Positions 50,503-59,168 of a stretch of DNA of 64,000 nucleotides are shown in pieces (the stretch's first letter is position 1; every line of letters starts with the position of its first letter). Source of the DNA: Nocardia bovistercoris (lineage in GTDB: Bacteria > Actinomycetota > Actinomycetes > Mycobacteriales > Mycobacteriaceae); NCBI RefSeq assembly GCF_015674855.1, contig NZ_JADMLG010000028.1, forward strand, positions 1-64,000, given 5' to 3'. The position numbers and the translations under genes were made by a program. Under the pieces are notes generated by a model that was given only the letters and a program-made list of their open reading frames with translations, made no database searches and was not told the DNA's origin.

Positions 50503-52020
50503 ATGGTTTCCGGTCGTTCGCTGCGCCGCGCGTTGACCGTCGTGATGACGGGGGCTTTGGCGTGGACAGCTTCGGTGTCCGCCGCCTCCGCCGCCGATGA
50601 CCCACGCCCCAATATCGTGATGATCCTCGCCGACGATCTCGATATCACCTCGACGCCGGTCTGGCAGGCGATGCCGCGCACCGCCGAACTCCTGCGAGAT
50701 CGAGGCGTGGAATTCACCAACGGATTCGCGCCGATGCCGATCTGCTGTGCCGCCCGCTCCTCGATATTGACCGGGAACTACGGCCACAACACCGGAGTGC
50801 TGACCAACGCCGGTCCGGTCGGTGGTTTCGAGGCGTTCCGGGCCAATGGCAACGAGTCACGCACCTTCGTGACGGCGTTGCACGGCGCGGGTTACCGGAC
50901 CGGCATGGCGGGCAAATACCTCAACGGCCTCGAGGACGATCCCGGTCATATTCCGCCCGGTTGGGACGACTGGAACGCCGGTGTCGACAACTTTCTCTAC
51001 GGCGGCTACAACTACACCCTCAACGAGAACGGTCGGCTGGTGAAATACGGTGTGGCGCCGAGAGATTACGAGACCGACGTGATCGCGGAGAAGTCGAGCA
51101 GGTTCATCACCGAGTCCGCCGCATCCGGGCAGCCGTTCTTCTGGTACGCGGCCTCCACCTCGCCGCACTTCCCCCTTCCGCCCGCGCCGCGCCACCTACC
51201 CGACACCCGGCCAACCGCCGCGCCCCGCTCGCCGAACTATCAGGAGGCCGACGTCTCCGACAAGCCGAGCTGGCTCATCGATACGGCGGGCCCGCGCGCG
51301 GCGACGATCGCCGCGACCAACGATCTCGACTACACCAACCGCCTCGGCGCGCTGAAGTCGCTGGACGAGATGGTGGCGGGCATCGTGGAAACCCTCGCCC
51401 GCACCGGCGAACTCGACAACACCTACCTGCTGTTCACCTCCGACAACGGTTACAGCCTCGGCGCGCACCGCCTCACCCAGAAGATGGCGCCCTATGAGGA
51501 GTCGATGCGCGTGCCGCTGGTCGTCGCGGGGCCGGGGATCGCCCCTGGACGCAGCGACGCCATGGCCTTGTCCATCGATCTCGCGCCCACCGTGCTGGAC
51601 TGGGCGGGCGTCGCGGCGCCCGGTCCCGTCGACGGCCGGTCGCTGGCGCCGGTGCTGCGCGGCGAAACCGGTTCGTGGCGTAGCGATTTCGCCGCCGAAT
51701 ACGGAGGCCCTGGCGCCGGCGGCCGGGACGGGATCGCGCAGGAACAGGTGCCCGGCACCGACACGCCCCGGATCTACGCCCTCGACATGCCTTCATGGAG
51801 CGCGGTCCGCACCAGCCGGTATCTGTATGTCCGCTGGTACGAGCGTGAACGTCCGCTGGCCGAACGAGAATACGAGCTCTACGACCTGGTCTCCGACCCC
51901 TACCAGCTGACCAATCTCGTCAAGACCGCCGAAGGCCGGGCGGCGCACGCGGACCTCGTCGCCGATCTCGACCGGCGCCTCGAGGAATTGACGACCTGCG
52001 CGGGCGCGACCTGCCGGTGA
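50503..52020 (+). CDS. Exported sulfatase (N-acetylglucosamine-6-sulfatase-like)
   Basis: A 505-aa sulfatase with an N-terminal signal sequence (RSLRRALTVVMTGALAWTAS, then AASA-A). It has NIVMILADDLDITSTPVWQA, where the paired Asp bind metal, the modification motif C-C-A-A-R in MPICCAARSSILTGNYGHNT (first Cys fits C-x-A-x-R), AGKYLNG, FTSDNGYSLGAHRLTQKMAP and YELYDLVSDPYQLTNLV. The twin Arg may mean Tat export after formylglycine formation in the cytosol. FGE is encoded 4 kb upstream. ATG 50503 follows CGAGGAGTACC. A natural substrate is not deducible. Confidence 0.88.
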   Translation: MVSGRSLRRALTVVMTGALAWTASVSAASAADDPRPNIVMILADDLDITSTPVWQAMPRTAELLRDRGVEFTNGFAPMPICCAARSSILTGNYGHNTGVLTNAGPVGGFEAFRANGNESRTFVTALHGAGYRTGMAGKYLNGLEDDPGHIPPGWDDWNAGVDNFLYGGYNYTLNENGRLVKYGVAPRDYETDVIAEKSSRFITESAASGQPFFWYAASTSPHFPLPPAPRHLPDTRPTAAPRSPNYQEADVSDKPSWLIDTAGPRAATIAATNDLDYTNRLGALKSLDEMVAGIVETLARTGELDNTYLLFTSDNGYSLGAHRLTQKMAPYEESMRVPLVVAGPGIAPGRSDAMALSIDLAPTVLDWAGVAAPGPVDGRSLAPVLRGETGSWRSDFAAEYGGPGAGGRDGIAQEQVPGTDTPRIYALDMPSWSAVRTSRYLYVRWYERERPLAEREYELYDLVSDPYQLTNLVKTAEGRAAHADLVADLDRRLEELTTCAGATCR

Positions 52021-52172
52021 TCCGGTCACGATCCGCGACCAACGCCTCGTCGGCGGCGTGATCACGGTCGCCTCGATGACCGGCAGCGGAATCCGGCGGC
52101 GCGCCGCCTGCGGCTGGGGGCGCGAGTGCTCGCCCGCAGGCCAGGCTCGGTAGCCGAGGCGCCACTCGCGGG

Positions 52173-53153
52173 TCAGCCTGCCTCGAGTACGTCCTCGACG
52201 GGGCGGCGGGGTGTGCGCGGCGGCATGGGGGCGGTGGCGCTTCCGATCCTGAGGAAGATCTGCGGGTGCGGGTCTCCGATGGCGGTGGCGACGCGTGCTC
52301 GGGTCGCGGGTAGTTCGGTGAGATGGCTCATCACGCAGGTGGCCAGTTCGTGGACTGTGCATTCGAGCAGGACCGCCGAGAGCGCCTCGCCGCAGGCGAG
52401 CAGTGATTCGATCGTGTCGTCTGGGCTCGTGAGCGCCACGATGTGGGCATGATCCTGCTGTTCGGGTCCGGGATCGGCGGTGCCGGGGAGGAATACGCGG
52501 TTCGTGGGTACCCGCTCGATGTCCTCGCGCGCGGGTATCGCCGAGGCGGGTACGCCCGCGTCGGGACCCGCGCCGCCCAGCCACCACATGAGTTCGGTTC
52601 GGTAGTGGGGATCGTGGCGTCGCGTCGTCGCGGCGGTCCAGGAGATCTCGGCCAGGGTCGCGCGGGACGCCGCATCGATGGTGAGCAGTCGCGTGTCGTG
52701 TCGGCGGCAGAGTTCGTCGAGAACGGGTACGAGATCTGGCCAGTGCGGCGCCGGTGTGTAGGGCGCGCGGTCGGTGTAGCGGTGGTCGATCGCCGCGGCG
52801 AGTTCGGAATCGGTATCGAGAACGTCGCCGCGGCCGTCGAATTCGAGTGTGGCCAGACATGTCCGGTCCGTCGGCTTTGGAAATCGCCGGATTCGTGGCT
52901 GCCAGCCCGCCGCGGCGCATGCTGTCGCGGCGTGGTGCAATGCGATTCCGCAGCCGATGATGCCCTGGCGGTTGAACGCGTCGGTGGAGGGCAGCAGCCG
53001 GTCGGGATCGACGTGCAGCGCGAGCCGGACGCCGTTCCAGTGCCAGCGCCACGGCTGGCTGTTGTGCAGTGAGGGCGCGCGATCGGCGCGCTCCAGCACC
53101 GCGCGGACCGTGGCGTCGTCGGGTGCGGTGTCATCGAATACGGCGGCGTCCAT
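52173..53153 (-). CDS. Acg-family nitroreductase-like protein
   Basis: A 326-aa flavoprotein of the Acg/nitroreductase type, two nitroreductase-like halves: VLERADRAPSLHNSQPWRWH (N-terminal FMN-type motif), STDAFNRQGIIGCGIALHHA, LAAAIDHRYTDRAPYTPAPH, then SPDDTIESLLACGEALSAVL, ECTVHELATCVMSHLTELPA, PQIFLRIG. It resembles mycobacterial Acg/Rv2032 and Rv3131, DosR-regulon members that bind FMN but reduce nitro compounds poorly. ATG 53153 follows AAAAGGAG. A small membrane peptide gene lies 82 bp upstream on the same strand and a DosR-like box lies beyond it. Confidence 0.85.
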   Translation of the reverse strand: MDAAVFDDTAPDDATVRAVLERADRAPSLHNSQPWRWHWNGVRLALHVDPDRLLPSTDAFNRQGIIGCGIALHHAATACAAAGWQPRIRRFPKPTDRTCLATLEFDGRGDVLDTDSELAAAIDHRYTDRAPYTPAPHWPDLVPVLDELCRRHDTRLLTIDAASRATLAEISWTAATTRRHDPHYRTELMWWLGGAGPDAGVPASAIPAREDIERVPTNRVFLPGTADPGPEQQDHAHIVALTSPDDTIESLLACGEALSAVLLECTVHELATCVMSHLTELPATRARVATAIGDPHPQIFLRIGSATAPMPPRTPRRPVEDVLEAG

Positions 53154-53235
53154 CACGTCTCCTTTTCCCCGGCGCATCCCGGTGGCGTCGCTCGAGCGGA
53201 GGATTCTTCGATTCGCGAACGTCGACGCGCGGGCT

Positions 53236-53325
53236 TCATTGCCGTTTGGTCGACAGATAGGTGGTGATGACGATCATCAAGGCGAAGACGATGGCGATGA
53301 TCACCGCCGCTAGGGGCCAGTTCAC
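53236..53325 (-). CDS. 29-aa single-TM peptide
   Basis: GTG 53325 follows AAAGGAAAGTAAC and opens a 29-codon frame, (M)NWPLAAVIIAIVFALMIVIT then TYLSTKRQ: a hydrophobic helix of about 20 residues with a basic C-terminus. It reads like a genuine small membrane protein with strong ribosome site. It lies between the DosR-like box at 53557 and the Acg-type gene on the same strand, so it is probably first gene of that transcript. Confidence 0.6.
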   Translation of the reverse strand: MNWPLAAVIIAIVFALMIVITTYLSTKRQ

Positions 53326-53556
53326 GTTACTTTCCTTTCCGGTGCGAAGGCCGCGATGCAGACCGGTGTCCGGGCAGCGCCCGTACGGTTCGCCGTCGTG
53401 GCGGTGTCGACATGATCGCGTCGATGCGATGCGATGCGATGGGTGGTGGCGGTGAGCTCTGCCAACAGTGTGGCCGTGAACGTGTCGCGCGCGGGAGAGG
53501 CGCAGTGCCCTCGAGGCGAGGACGAAGGGCAGGTGCCCGTGAGCACCCGCGGCCCC

Positions 53557-53570
53557 GGGTCCGATGGCCC
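53557..53570. promoter_or_regulatory. DosR-box-like palindrome
   Basis: GGGTCCGATGGCCC matches GGGnC-N4-GnCCC at every fixed position. It lies in the divergent region between the small peptide/Acg genes (-) and the YtfJ-like gene (+), both near other dormancy-type genes. A single match is weak evidence. Confidence 0.4.
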
Positions 53571-53698
53571 GCCGCAAAGGGGGAGCATGTCGCGAGTTCG
53601 AGGTCGATCGACTCTGAGATCCACGTTTCGGTGGTCCGAGAATGGATTTCGACCAGATACCGGATGGTCGCCCGACGACCTTGTGCGAGGAGAAGACG

Positions 53699-54037
53699 AT
53701 GCTGAAAGTCGACGAGATCTTGGCGATGGCGGGGAAATCGATGACCGTCGAACGCGTGTACGGCGAGCCGGTCGAGAAGGACGGGATCATCGTGATTCCC
53801 GCGGCCGCGGTGTCGGGGGGCGGTGGCGGTGGAGATGCAGGGGGAGCCGAAAATGGCGGTCGCGGTGTCGGATTCGGAATGGGTGGTAGGCCGATCGGCG
53901 CTTACGTGATCCGCGAGGGGCGGCTGCGATGGCAGCCCGCGCTGGATGTCAATCGTGCGGTGGCGGTGCTCGGGTGGGTCACTGTCGTGGCCGTGGTCGT
54001 CGGGGCGACCCTCGCGCAGCGGCTGCGGGGGCGATGA
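53699..54037 (+). CDS. GerW/YtfJ-like membrane protein
   Basis: A 112-aa protein: MLKVDEILAMAGKSMTVERV, YGEPVEKDGIIVIPAAAVSG, a Gly-rich stretch with GGGGGGDAGG and GGRGVGFGMGGRPIGAYVI, then RLRWQPALDVNRAVAVLGWV and a C-terminal TM helix (VTVVAVVVGATLAQ). This order matches the spore-coat-related GerW/YtfJ family (Pfam Spore_YtfJ), which in actinobacteria occurs in organisms that do not sporulate; its role there is unknown. ATG 53699 follows GAGGAGAAG. Confidence 0.8.
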   Translation: MLKVDEILAMAGKSMTVERVYGEPVEKDGIIVIPAAAVSGGGGGGDAGGAENGGRGVGFGMGGRPIGAYVIREGRLRWQPALDVNRAVAVLGWVTVVAVVVGATLAQRLRGR

Positions 54038-54130
54038 CCATCTGATCGCCGCGCGATCTGCGGCGAGTCCCGCGCCGGAAGCGCCACCGTGTTCCGCGGC
54101 GGCGCCCCCGGTTTCTCGCGGCGCGCACGG

Positions 54131-55099
54131 TCAGCGCGCTACGCGCCTGCCTGCGGGCATGGCCGCGCGCAGCCGCTCGACCTCGGCGCGGGTGAACATC
54201 TGGGTCCCCCGTAGTGCCACGGTCGCGGCGGCGGCCGCCACTGCGAACGCCGCGGCTTCCTCGAGGCGGGTCCCGAGGGTGAGGTGGTGGGTGAGCGCTG
54301 CCACGAGGCTGTCACCCGCACAGGCATCGCTGCGCGGGCCGTCGACGAGCGCGGGTGCGGGCAGTTCGTGATGAGCTCGCGGGGTGGAGTAGACGGCTCC
54401 GAGCGCCCCGACCGTGGTGACGGCGTTGGCGGTGGCGCCGATGTCCAGAAGGTGCTCGTTGGCGGCGCGGGCGTCCTCGAACGTCTCGATCGGTGTACCG
54501 GTGAGATCTTCGGCGGTAGCGCGGTCCAAGCGGATGAGGAATACCTCGTTCGTGAGGGCTTTCCGTAGCTGGGGCGCGGTCACGTCCAACAGTATTCGAG
54601 TGTCCGTATCGGCGAGCGAGCGAATGATCTCGGCGCAGAAGTCCTCACGCAGCCGCGGGGTCGGGCTGCCGGTGAGTACGAGATAGCGGCAGCCCGCAGC
54701 CTCCCGGCAAATGGTCTCGAGTAGGCGGCGCTCATCGGTCTCGGTGAGTTCGGGGCCGGGTGGCACGATGTGGTAGCTGTGGCCCGTCCATTCCTCGGCC
54801 ACCACGAAGGCGGTTCTGGTCTCGCGGTCGATATCGACGCCTCGATGCGGGATCCCCTCCTCATCGAGGAGGCGATCGAGATAGTGCCCGATCTCGCGGC
54901 CCCGGGTGTGCACCGCCAGAGCCGAGCCGCCGAGTCTTCGGATGCCGCGGGCGACGTTGATGCCGCCTCCGCCCGCCTGGACAGTCGGCCCGTCGGCGCG
55001 ATTCTTGCCGCCACTGGTCAACCGCGGTGTCGTCATCGTCATGTCGACGGTGGGATTGATGGTCACCGTGATAACGGTCGGTGATTCGTGTTCGGGCAC
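54131..55099 (-). CDS. pfkB: PfkB-family sugar kinase (6-phosphofructokinase type)
   Basis: A 322-aa kinase of the ribokinase superfamily. It has VITVTINPTVDMTMTTPRLT, SGGKNRADGPTVQAGGGGIN VARGIRRLGG (substrate motif), YLVLTGSPTPRL and the catalytic-base region DGPRSDACAGDSLVAALTHH, where GAGD is read as CAGD. It resembles the 1-phosphofructokinase/PfkB type of the M. tuberculosis DosR regulon (Rv2029c). Start is likely GTG 55099 with AAGGGG 6-7 bases upstream; an alternative GTG 55135 would overlap the USP stop. Same transcript as the USP gene. Confidence 0.88.
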   Translation of the reverse strand: MPEHESPTVITVTINPTVDMTMTTPRLTSGGKNRADGPTVQAGGGGINVARGIRRLGGSALAVHTRGREIGHYLDRLLDEEGIPHRGVDIDRETRTAFVVAEEWTGHSYHIVPPGPELTETDERRLLETICREAAGCRYLVLTGSPTPRLREDFCAEIIRSLADTDTRILLDVTAPQLRKALTNEVFLIRLDRATAEDLTGTPIETFEDARAANEHLLDIGATANAVTTVGALGAVYSTPRAHHELPAPALVDGPRSDACAGDSLVAALTHHLTLGTRLEEAAAFAVAAAAATVALRGTQMFTRAEVERLRAAMPAGRRVAR

Positions 55100-55131
55100 C
55101 GCTTGCCCCTTCGTTGGCTGAGATGTCGTAT

Positions 55132-56037
55132 TCACGCGGAGTGCGCGACGAGTACCGGGCAGTCGGCGTGTTGGACGAGGTAGTTGCTCGTGGAGCCGAG
55201 CAGCAGGCCGGTGAATCCACCGCGACCTCGACTGCCGACCACGAGCAATCGAGCGCGCGCCGACCACTGCATCAGCGTCTGGGTCGGACCTGCCAAGTAC
55301 ACCTTGCGGATCACCTCCACATCCGGGTACTTCTCCTGCCAGCCCGCCAGCCGTTCCGCGAGGATCGCCTGCTCGGCGGTCTCCAGTTGGTTCGCGTCGA
55401 TGACGACGGGGTGCTTTCCCGCGAAATCCCCGGTGCCCCAGTCGCTCCAGGAGTGCACGGCGACCAGGCGCGCGCCGCGCGCGGACGCTTCGGCGAAGCC
55501 CGCGGCGATCGCGGATTCGCTGACGGGGCTGCCGTCGATGCCGACCACCACCGGCCCCTCGGGCGGTCGCTCCCCGCCCCGGACGACGACGATCGATCCG
55601 TGTCCGTGGCTGGTCACGTTGAGCAGTGTGGAACCGAGGTGACCGAAGGTGCCTACGTCACCGGTGGCGCCGAGCACGACCATATGCGCCGATTCGGACC
55701 GTTCGATGAGGGCCTTGGCGGGAGATTCGTCGCAGATTTCGACATCGATGTCGATCGTGGGGGCGATCTGTCGGGCGAGTTCGGCGGCATCGACGAGGAC
55801 GGTGTGCGCGTTGCCGCGCATCGAATCGATGATCGCCGGCGTGATCGCCTCGCGGCTTTCGACGGTCGCGCTCAACCGGAACAGGTCGAGACCGAAGACG
55901 ATGCGTAGCGGACGATGCGATGTCGCGGCGGCCTCGGCCGCCCAGCGCAGCGCCTGACGACTGCCCGCGGAACTGTTGACGCCGACGACCACCGGCGCGG
56001 CGAGCTTCGGAACATGACTGTCGTTTCGGGTGTTCAT
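55132..56037 (-). CDS. Tandem-domain universal stress protein
   Basis: A 301-aa protein with two Usp domains. The first starts APVVVGVNSSAGSRQALRWA (about residues 14-33) and has VVLGATGDVGTFGHLGSTLL with SHGHGSIVVVR. The second starts GPVVVGIDGSPVSESAIAAG (about 155-174) and has the ATP-binding signature VVGSRGRGGFTGLLLGSTSN with CPVLV. Length and ATP motif match mycobacterial Rv2623/Rv2005c-type proteins, DosR-regulon members. ATG 56037 overlaps the stop of the small membrane gene upstream (ATGA), so the two are coupled, with pfkB following. Confidence 0.92.
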   Translation of the reverse strand: MNTRNDSHVPKLAAPVVVGVNSSAGSRQALRWAAEAAATSHRPLRIVFGLDLFRLSATVESREAITPAIIDSMRGNAHTVLVDAAELARQIAPTIDIDVEICDESPAKALIERSESAHMVVLGATGDVGTFGHLGSTLLNVTSHGHGSIVVVRGGERPPEGPVVVGIDGSPVSESAIAAGFAEASARGARLVAVHSWSDWGTGDFAGKHPVVIDANQLETAEQAILAERLAGWQEKYPDVEVIRKVYLAGPTQTLMQWSARARLLVVGSRGRGGFTGLLLGSTSNYLVQHADCPVLVAHSA

Positions 56038-56282
56038 GGCGAGACCTTTACGGAGAGGGCGGTGCGGCGAATGGACACACCCCAGCGCAGCAGATGCAAG
56101 GCGCAGGCGACGTACAAGGCGAGCGCCGCGTACGTCAGCGATCCGTAGTCCGCGATCCATCCGGAGACCGCGTCGATCGCGAGCAGCGGTATGCACAGCG
56201 TGACCACCGCGAGGGCGATCGCGGGCATACCCAGCGGCGCGGCGGGATCCGTGCCGGGCGGGTGGTGTGCCGGGGTCGTCAT
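56034..56282 (-). CDS. 82-aa two-TM membrane protein
   Basis: Starts MTTPAHHPPGTDPAAPLGMP, then two hydrophobic helices (AIALAVVTLCIPLLAIDAVS and YAALALYVACALHLLRWGVS). ATG 56282 is the likely start and its stop overlaps the USP ATG (ATGA), so it is first gene of the operon with USP and pfkB. No family recognised, but short membrane genes beside usp occur in dormancy clusters. Confidence 0.75.
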   Translation of the reverse strand: MTTPAHHPPGTDPAAPLGMPAIALAVVTLCIPLLAIDAVSGWIADYGSLTYAALALYVACALHLLRWGVSIRRTALSVKVSP

Positions 56283-56409
56283 ACCTCGAGCCTGTCCGAT
56301 CAGGGGAGTGGCGAAAAGGGCAGTACTACCCCAGCCCGGGTGACCGAAGAACCCGTCGACAGGGCCTTGTGCTCTGCCCGCGTCGCGCGATGGCGGCCAG
56401 GCTGGATCC

Positions 56410-57207
56410 ATGTGGCACACCGCGCGACCCGCGAAGGTCGGTAAAGGTTCGTCGGTCGAAGACGGGACGGTCGAAGGGCTGCCTGATCCGCCGTCTCGGC
56501 GTAGCTCCGGGACATATGACGCGTCGCTCGGCCGAGAACGGTCGCGGGAGCTGTGGTGGCGCTGGTTCGCCGCGGCGACGACGGGGGAGTTCCTCGGATT
56601 CGTCGTGCCCGCGGCGATGGGCGCGGCGACCTCGGATGCGGCGATGCCGATCACAGCGACGGTCATGCTGATCGCGGGGGCGATCGAGGGCGGTGTACTC
56701 GGCTGGTTCCAGGCACGTGTGCTGCGCTCGGTGATCGCGGGATTCCATTCGGCCGAGTGGATCGTGGCAACGGTGTCGGGTGCGTTGGTGGCGTGGTCTC
56801 TGGGGGTCGTGCCGATGCTGACCGACGGGTTCGCCGATCTGTCCGTCTTCGTGGTCGTGCCCGCGGTGGTGCTCGGCGGCGCGGTGCTGTTGCTGTCGAT
56901 CGGCGTGGCTCAGTGGGCCGTCCTCAGGCGATACGTGTCGGGAGCAGCGCGGTGGATCCTGGCGACCGCGTTGGCGTGGGCGGGCGGATTGGCCGCCTTC
57001 ACCGCGTTCACGACGCCGTTGTGGCAGCCGGGACAGCCGTACGCGGTGGTCGTGCTGATCGGTGTCGTCGGCGGCGTGCTGATGGCGGCGGTGATGGCCG
57101 CGATCACCGGATGGTTCCTGGTGCGCCTACTTTCGCCATCTCCGGAGGGCGACGAACGTCCCGCGGAGACGGGACCGCAGTCCCTGGTCGGCGGAGGCGA
57201 GGCTTGA
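56410..57207 (+). CDS. Multi-TM membrane protein, unknown
   Basis: A 265-aa protein with a soluble N-terminus (about residues 1-50) and about six TM helices (for example FAAATTGEFLGFVVPAAMGA, VMLIAGAIEGGVLGWFQARV, WIVATVSGALVAWSLGVVPM, VVVPAVVLGGAVLLLSIGVA, YAVVVLIGVVGGVLMAAVMA). The repeated 'GA.EGg.LGwfQ..vLr' pattern suggests an internal duplication. ATG 56410 gives a long polar N-terminus; a downstream start is possible. Divergent from the USP operon. Confidence 0.7.
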   Translation: MWHTARPAKVGKGSSVEDGTVEGLPDPPSRRSSGTYDASLGRERSRELWWRWFAAATTGEFLGFVVPAAMGAATSDAAMPITATVMLIAGAIEGGVLGWFQARVLRSVIAGFHSAEWIVATVSGALVAWSLGVVPMLTDGFADLSVFVVVPAVVLGGAVLLLSIGVAQWAVLRRYVSGAARWILATALAWAGGLAAFTAFTTPLWQPGQPYAVVVLIGVVGGVLMAAVMAAITGWFLVRLLSPSPEGDERPAETGPQSLVGGGEA

Positions 57208-57305
57208 TCGAATCGAAGTGGTCGGGTCGCACAGGCAACTCCGCCGAGCGGAGCAGTGCCATGACCGCCCGTGCCGCGAGATCGGCCGAGACGCGAGGAA
57301 ACGGA

Positions 57306-58754
57306 ATGAGCGTATCCAGAACGACCACCTCGGATGCCGTCGCGCGCGAGGTGGACAGCGCGACGGCGGGGATCTTCGCCCGTCACGCGATGGTGGGCGC
57401 GGTGATCGGCGTCGTTCGCGACGGACGCCTGGAATCCCTGGCGGCGCACGGCTGCTCGGATATCGGCACGCGCCGACCGGTCACCGAGGACACGGTGTTC
57501 CGTGTCGCGTCGATCACCAAGACCTTCACCGCCATCGCGATCATGCAATTGTGGGAACGCGGCCTCGTCGACCTCGACGCGCCCGCGCAGCGGTACCTGC
57601 GGGCCTATCGCCTGGTGCCGGGCAGGCCGGAGTATCCGCACCCGACGCTGCGGCATCTGCTGACCCACACCGCGGGTCTCGGCGAGACCGCGCGCCCCGG
57701 CAGGCTGCTGCTGCCCGATTTCGGGGAGAGTGTCGCGCCGGGGCATCCTGTCGGGTCCCTGGCCGACTATTACCGCGGCGAACTGACGACCCACGCCGAA
57801 CCGGGAACGAGATGGACCTATTCCAATCACGGCTTCGCCACCCTCGGACAGATCGTCGAGGATGTCAGCGGTGTGCCGCTGGCCGCGTACCTGCGGGAAC
57901 ACGTCTTCGAACCGCTCGGTATGCACGAGACCACGCTGTCTCCCGCAGGGTACCCGCGTGCGCGCCTGGCGACCGGCTACACGTTCGGCCGTAGTGGGCC
58001 GCGGCCGGTTCCGTTGCGGGAAATGGTGACCGCGGGTGCGGCATCGGCATTTTCGACCGCGCGTGACATGGGGCGTTACCTCGCGGCGTTGACGGGCGGC
58101 GGTGCGAACGAGTTCGGTGCGGTGCTGCCCGCGGACACCATGGGGACGATGTTCGAGCCGCACTACCGACCCGATTCCCGAATACCGGGCATGGGACTTG
58201 GATTCTTCCGCGCCGAATTCGGCGGGCGGCGCCTAGTCGAGCACCAGGGGATCCTGACCGGGTTCGACTCCCAGATCTGGGTGGCTCCCGACGCCGGGCT
58301 CGGGGTGATGGCGTTCACCAACGGCGCCCACCGCGCGATGCTCTGGCTGCCCGCCGAGACCTCCGACCTGATGCGAACACTGCTCGGCGTCGCCGCCGAC
58401 CGCGTTCGCGACGACGTGGCTCAGCAGCCTGCCATCTGGAGCGAGCTGTGTGGGAACTACCGGGTCCCGGGAAGGATCACCGATGTTCGCGCCAAGGCGA
58501 TGGTCGGTGCGGGCCTGCGCGTCGAGGTCCGTCGAGGGCAGCTCGTGCTGCGCGTACTCGGACCGGTGCCCGCGCTGCGCCGGGGCATACCCCTGCGGCC
58601 CGACGACCCGGACGACCCGGAGGTCTTCCGCATGGATCTGACCGAATTCGGCCTCGGCAGCGTGCGTGTCGTCTTCGCGCGCTCGCCCCTGTCAGGTGCC
58701 ACCGCGATGCACCTGGAGGTCACACCGCTCACCGCCCACCGACTCCGGCGGTGA
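57306..58754 (+). CDS. Serine hydrolase, beta-lactamase/EstB type
   Basis: A 482-aa class C beta-lactamase-related hydrolase. It has the nucleophile motif SITK in VFRVASITKTFTAIAIMQLW (about residue 65), the Tyr of WTYSNHGFATLGQIVEDVSG, and HQG in VEHQGILTGFDSQIWVAPDA. It resembles penicillin-binding-like esterases and D-aminopeptidases; the C-terminal about 100 residues form a separate beta-rich domain (ELCGNYRVPGRITDVRAKAM). No signal peptide. ATG 57306 follows GAGGAAACGGA, about 100 bp after the preceding membrane gene. Confidence 0.88.
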   Translation: MSVSRTTTSDAVAREVDSATAGIFARHAMVGAVIGVVRDGRLESLAAHGCSDIGTRRPVTEDTVFRVASITKTFTAIAIMQLWERGLVDLDAPAQRYLRAYRLVPGRPEYPHPTLRHLLTHTAGLGETARPGRLLLPDFGESVAPGHPVGSLADYYRGELTTHAEPGTRWTYSNHGFATLGQIVEDVSGVPLAAYLREHVFEPLGMHETTLSPAGYPRARLATGYTFGRSGPRPVPLREMVTAGAASAFSTARDMGRYLAALTGGGANEFGAVLPADTMGTMFEPHYRPDSRIPGMGLGFFRAEFGGRRLVEHQGILTGFDSQIWVAPDAGLGVMAFTNGAHRAMLWLPAETSDLMRTLLGVAADRVRDDVAQQPAIWSELCGNYRVPGRITDVRAKAMVGAGLRVEVRRGQLVLRVLGPVPALRRGIPLRPDDPDDPEVFRMDLTEFGLGSVRVVFARSPLSGATAMHLEVTPLTAHRLRR

Positions 58755-58786
58755 TGCGCACCGCCTGCCGAGCGGCACGAAGTGGT

Positions 58787-59062
58787 TCAGCTGTCGCCGG
58801 TCGCGTTGTCGGTGAGAGTGGCGCTGCGACGGCGGAATTCCTCATCATCGATCTCACCGCGGGCGAATCGCTCGGCGAGGATCTGCTGAGGGGTCGACCG
58901 GTATCGGGGCACTGGACCGCCCGGCGCCGCGCCGCCCGTGTAGCGGACAACCGCGACGACGCAGGCGATCACCAGCATCCAGACCACGATCGTGCCCACG
59001 ACCATCAGTCCGAGTCCCCATCCACCCATCCCGGGGCCGTACCACATCATCATCGTCGACAC
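58787..59062 (-). CDS. SHOCT-domain membrane protein
   Basis: A 91-aa protein: Met/Trp/Gly-rich start (MSTMMMWYGPGMGGWGLGLM), a TM helix (VVGTIVVWMLVIACVVAVVR), then a linker and a C-terminal SHOCT domain (STPQQILAERFARGEIDDEE FRRRSATL). SHOCT is a short oligomerisation motif. The Met-rich start, together with the Met-rich peptide gene just upstream (10 bp apart), suggests a metal- or redox-related pair. ATG 59062 is clear. Confidence 0.85.
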   Translation of the reverse strand: MSTMMMWYGPGMGGWGLGLMVVGTIVVWMLVIACVVAVVRYTGGAAPGGPVPRYRSTPQQILAERFARGEIDDEEFRRRSATLTDNATGDS

Positions 59063-59072
59063 CCCATCGAAT

Positions 59073-59168
59073 TCACATCGGCATCGTCATCGGCGGGCAC
59101 AGACCCAGGTCCCGCATCCACATCATGATCGTGTGCATGACCTGCATCATCGGGGACATCGCGTCCAT
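59073..59168 (-). CDS. 31-aa methionine-rich peptide
   Basis: ATG 59168 follows AAAGGTGG and encodes MDAMSPMMQVMHTIMMWMRD then LGLCPPMTMPM: 11 of 31 residues are Met, plus one His and one Cys. Methionine clusters of this sort bind Cu(I)/Ag(I) in copper-handling proteins. It is the first gene of a two-gene operon with the SHOCT protein, divergent from the hydrogenase operon. It might be a chance frame, but the ribosome site and adjacency argue for a real gene. Confidence 0.6.
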   Translation of the reverse strand: MDAMSPMMQVMHTIMMWMRDLGLCPPMTMPM

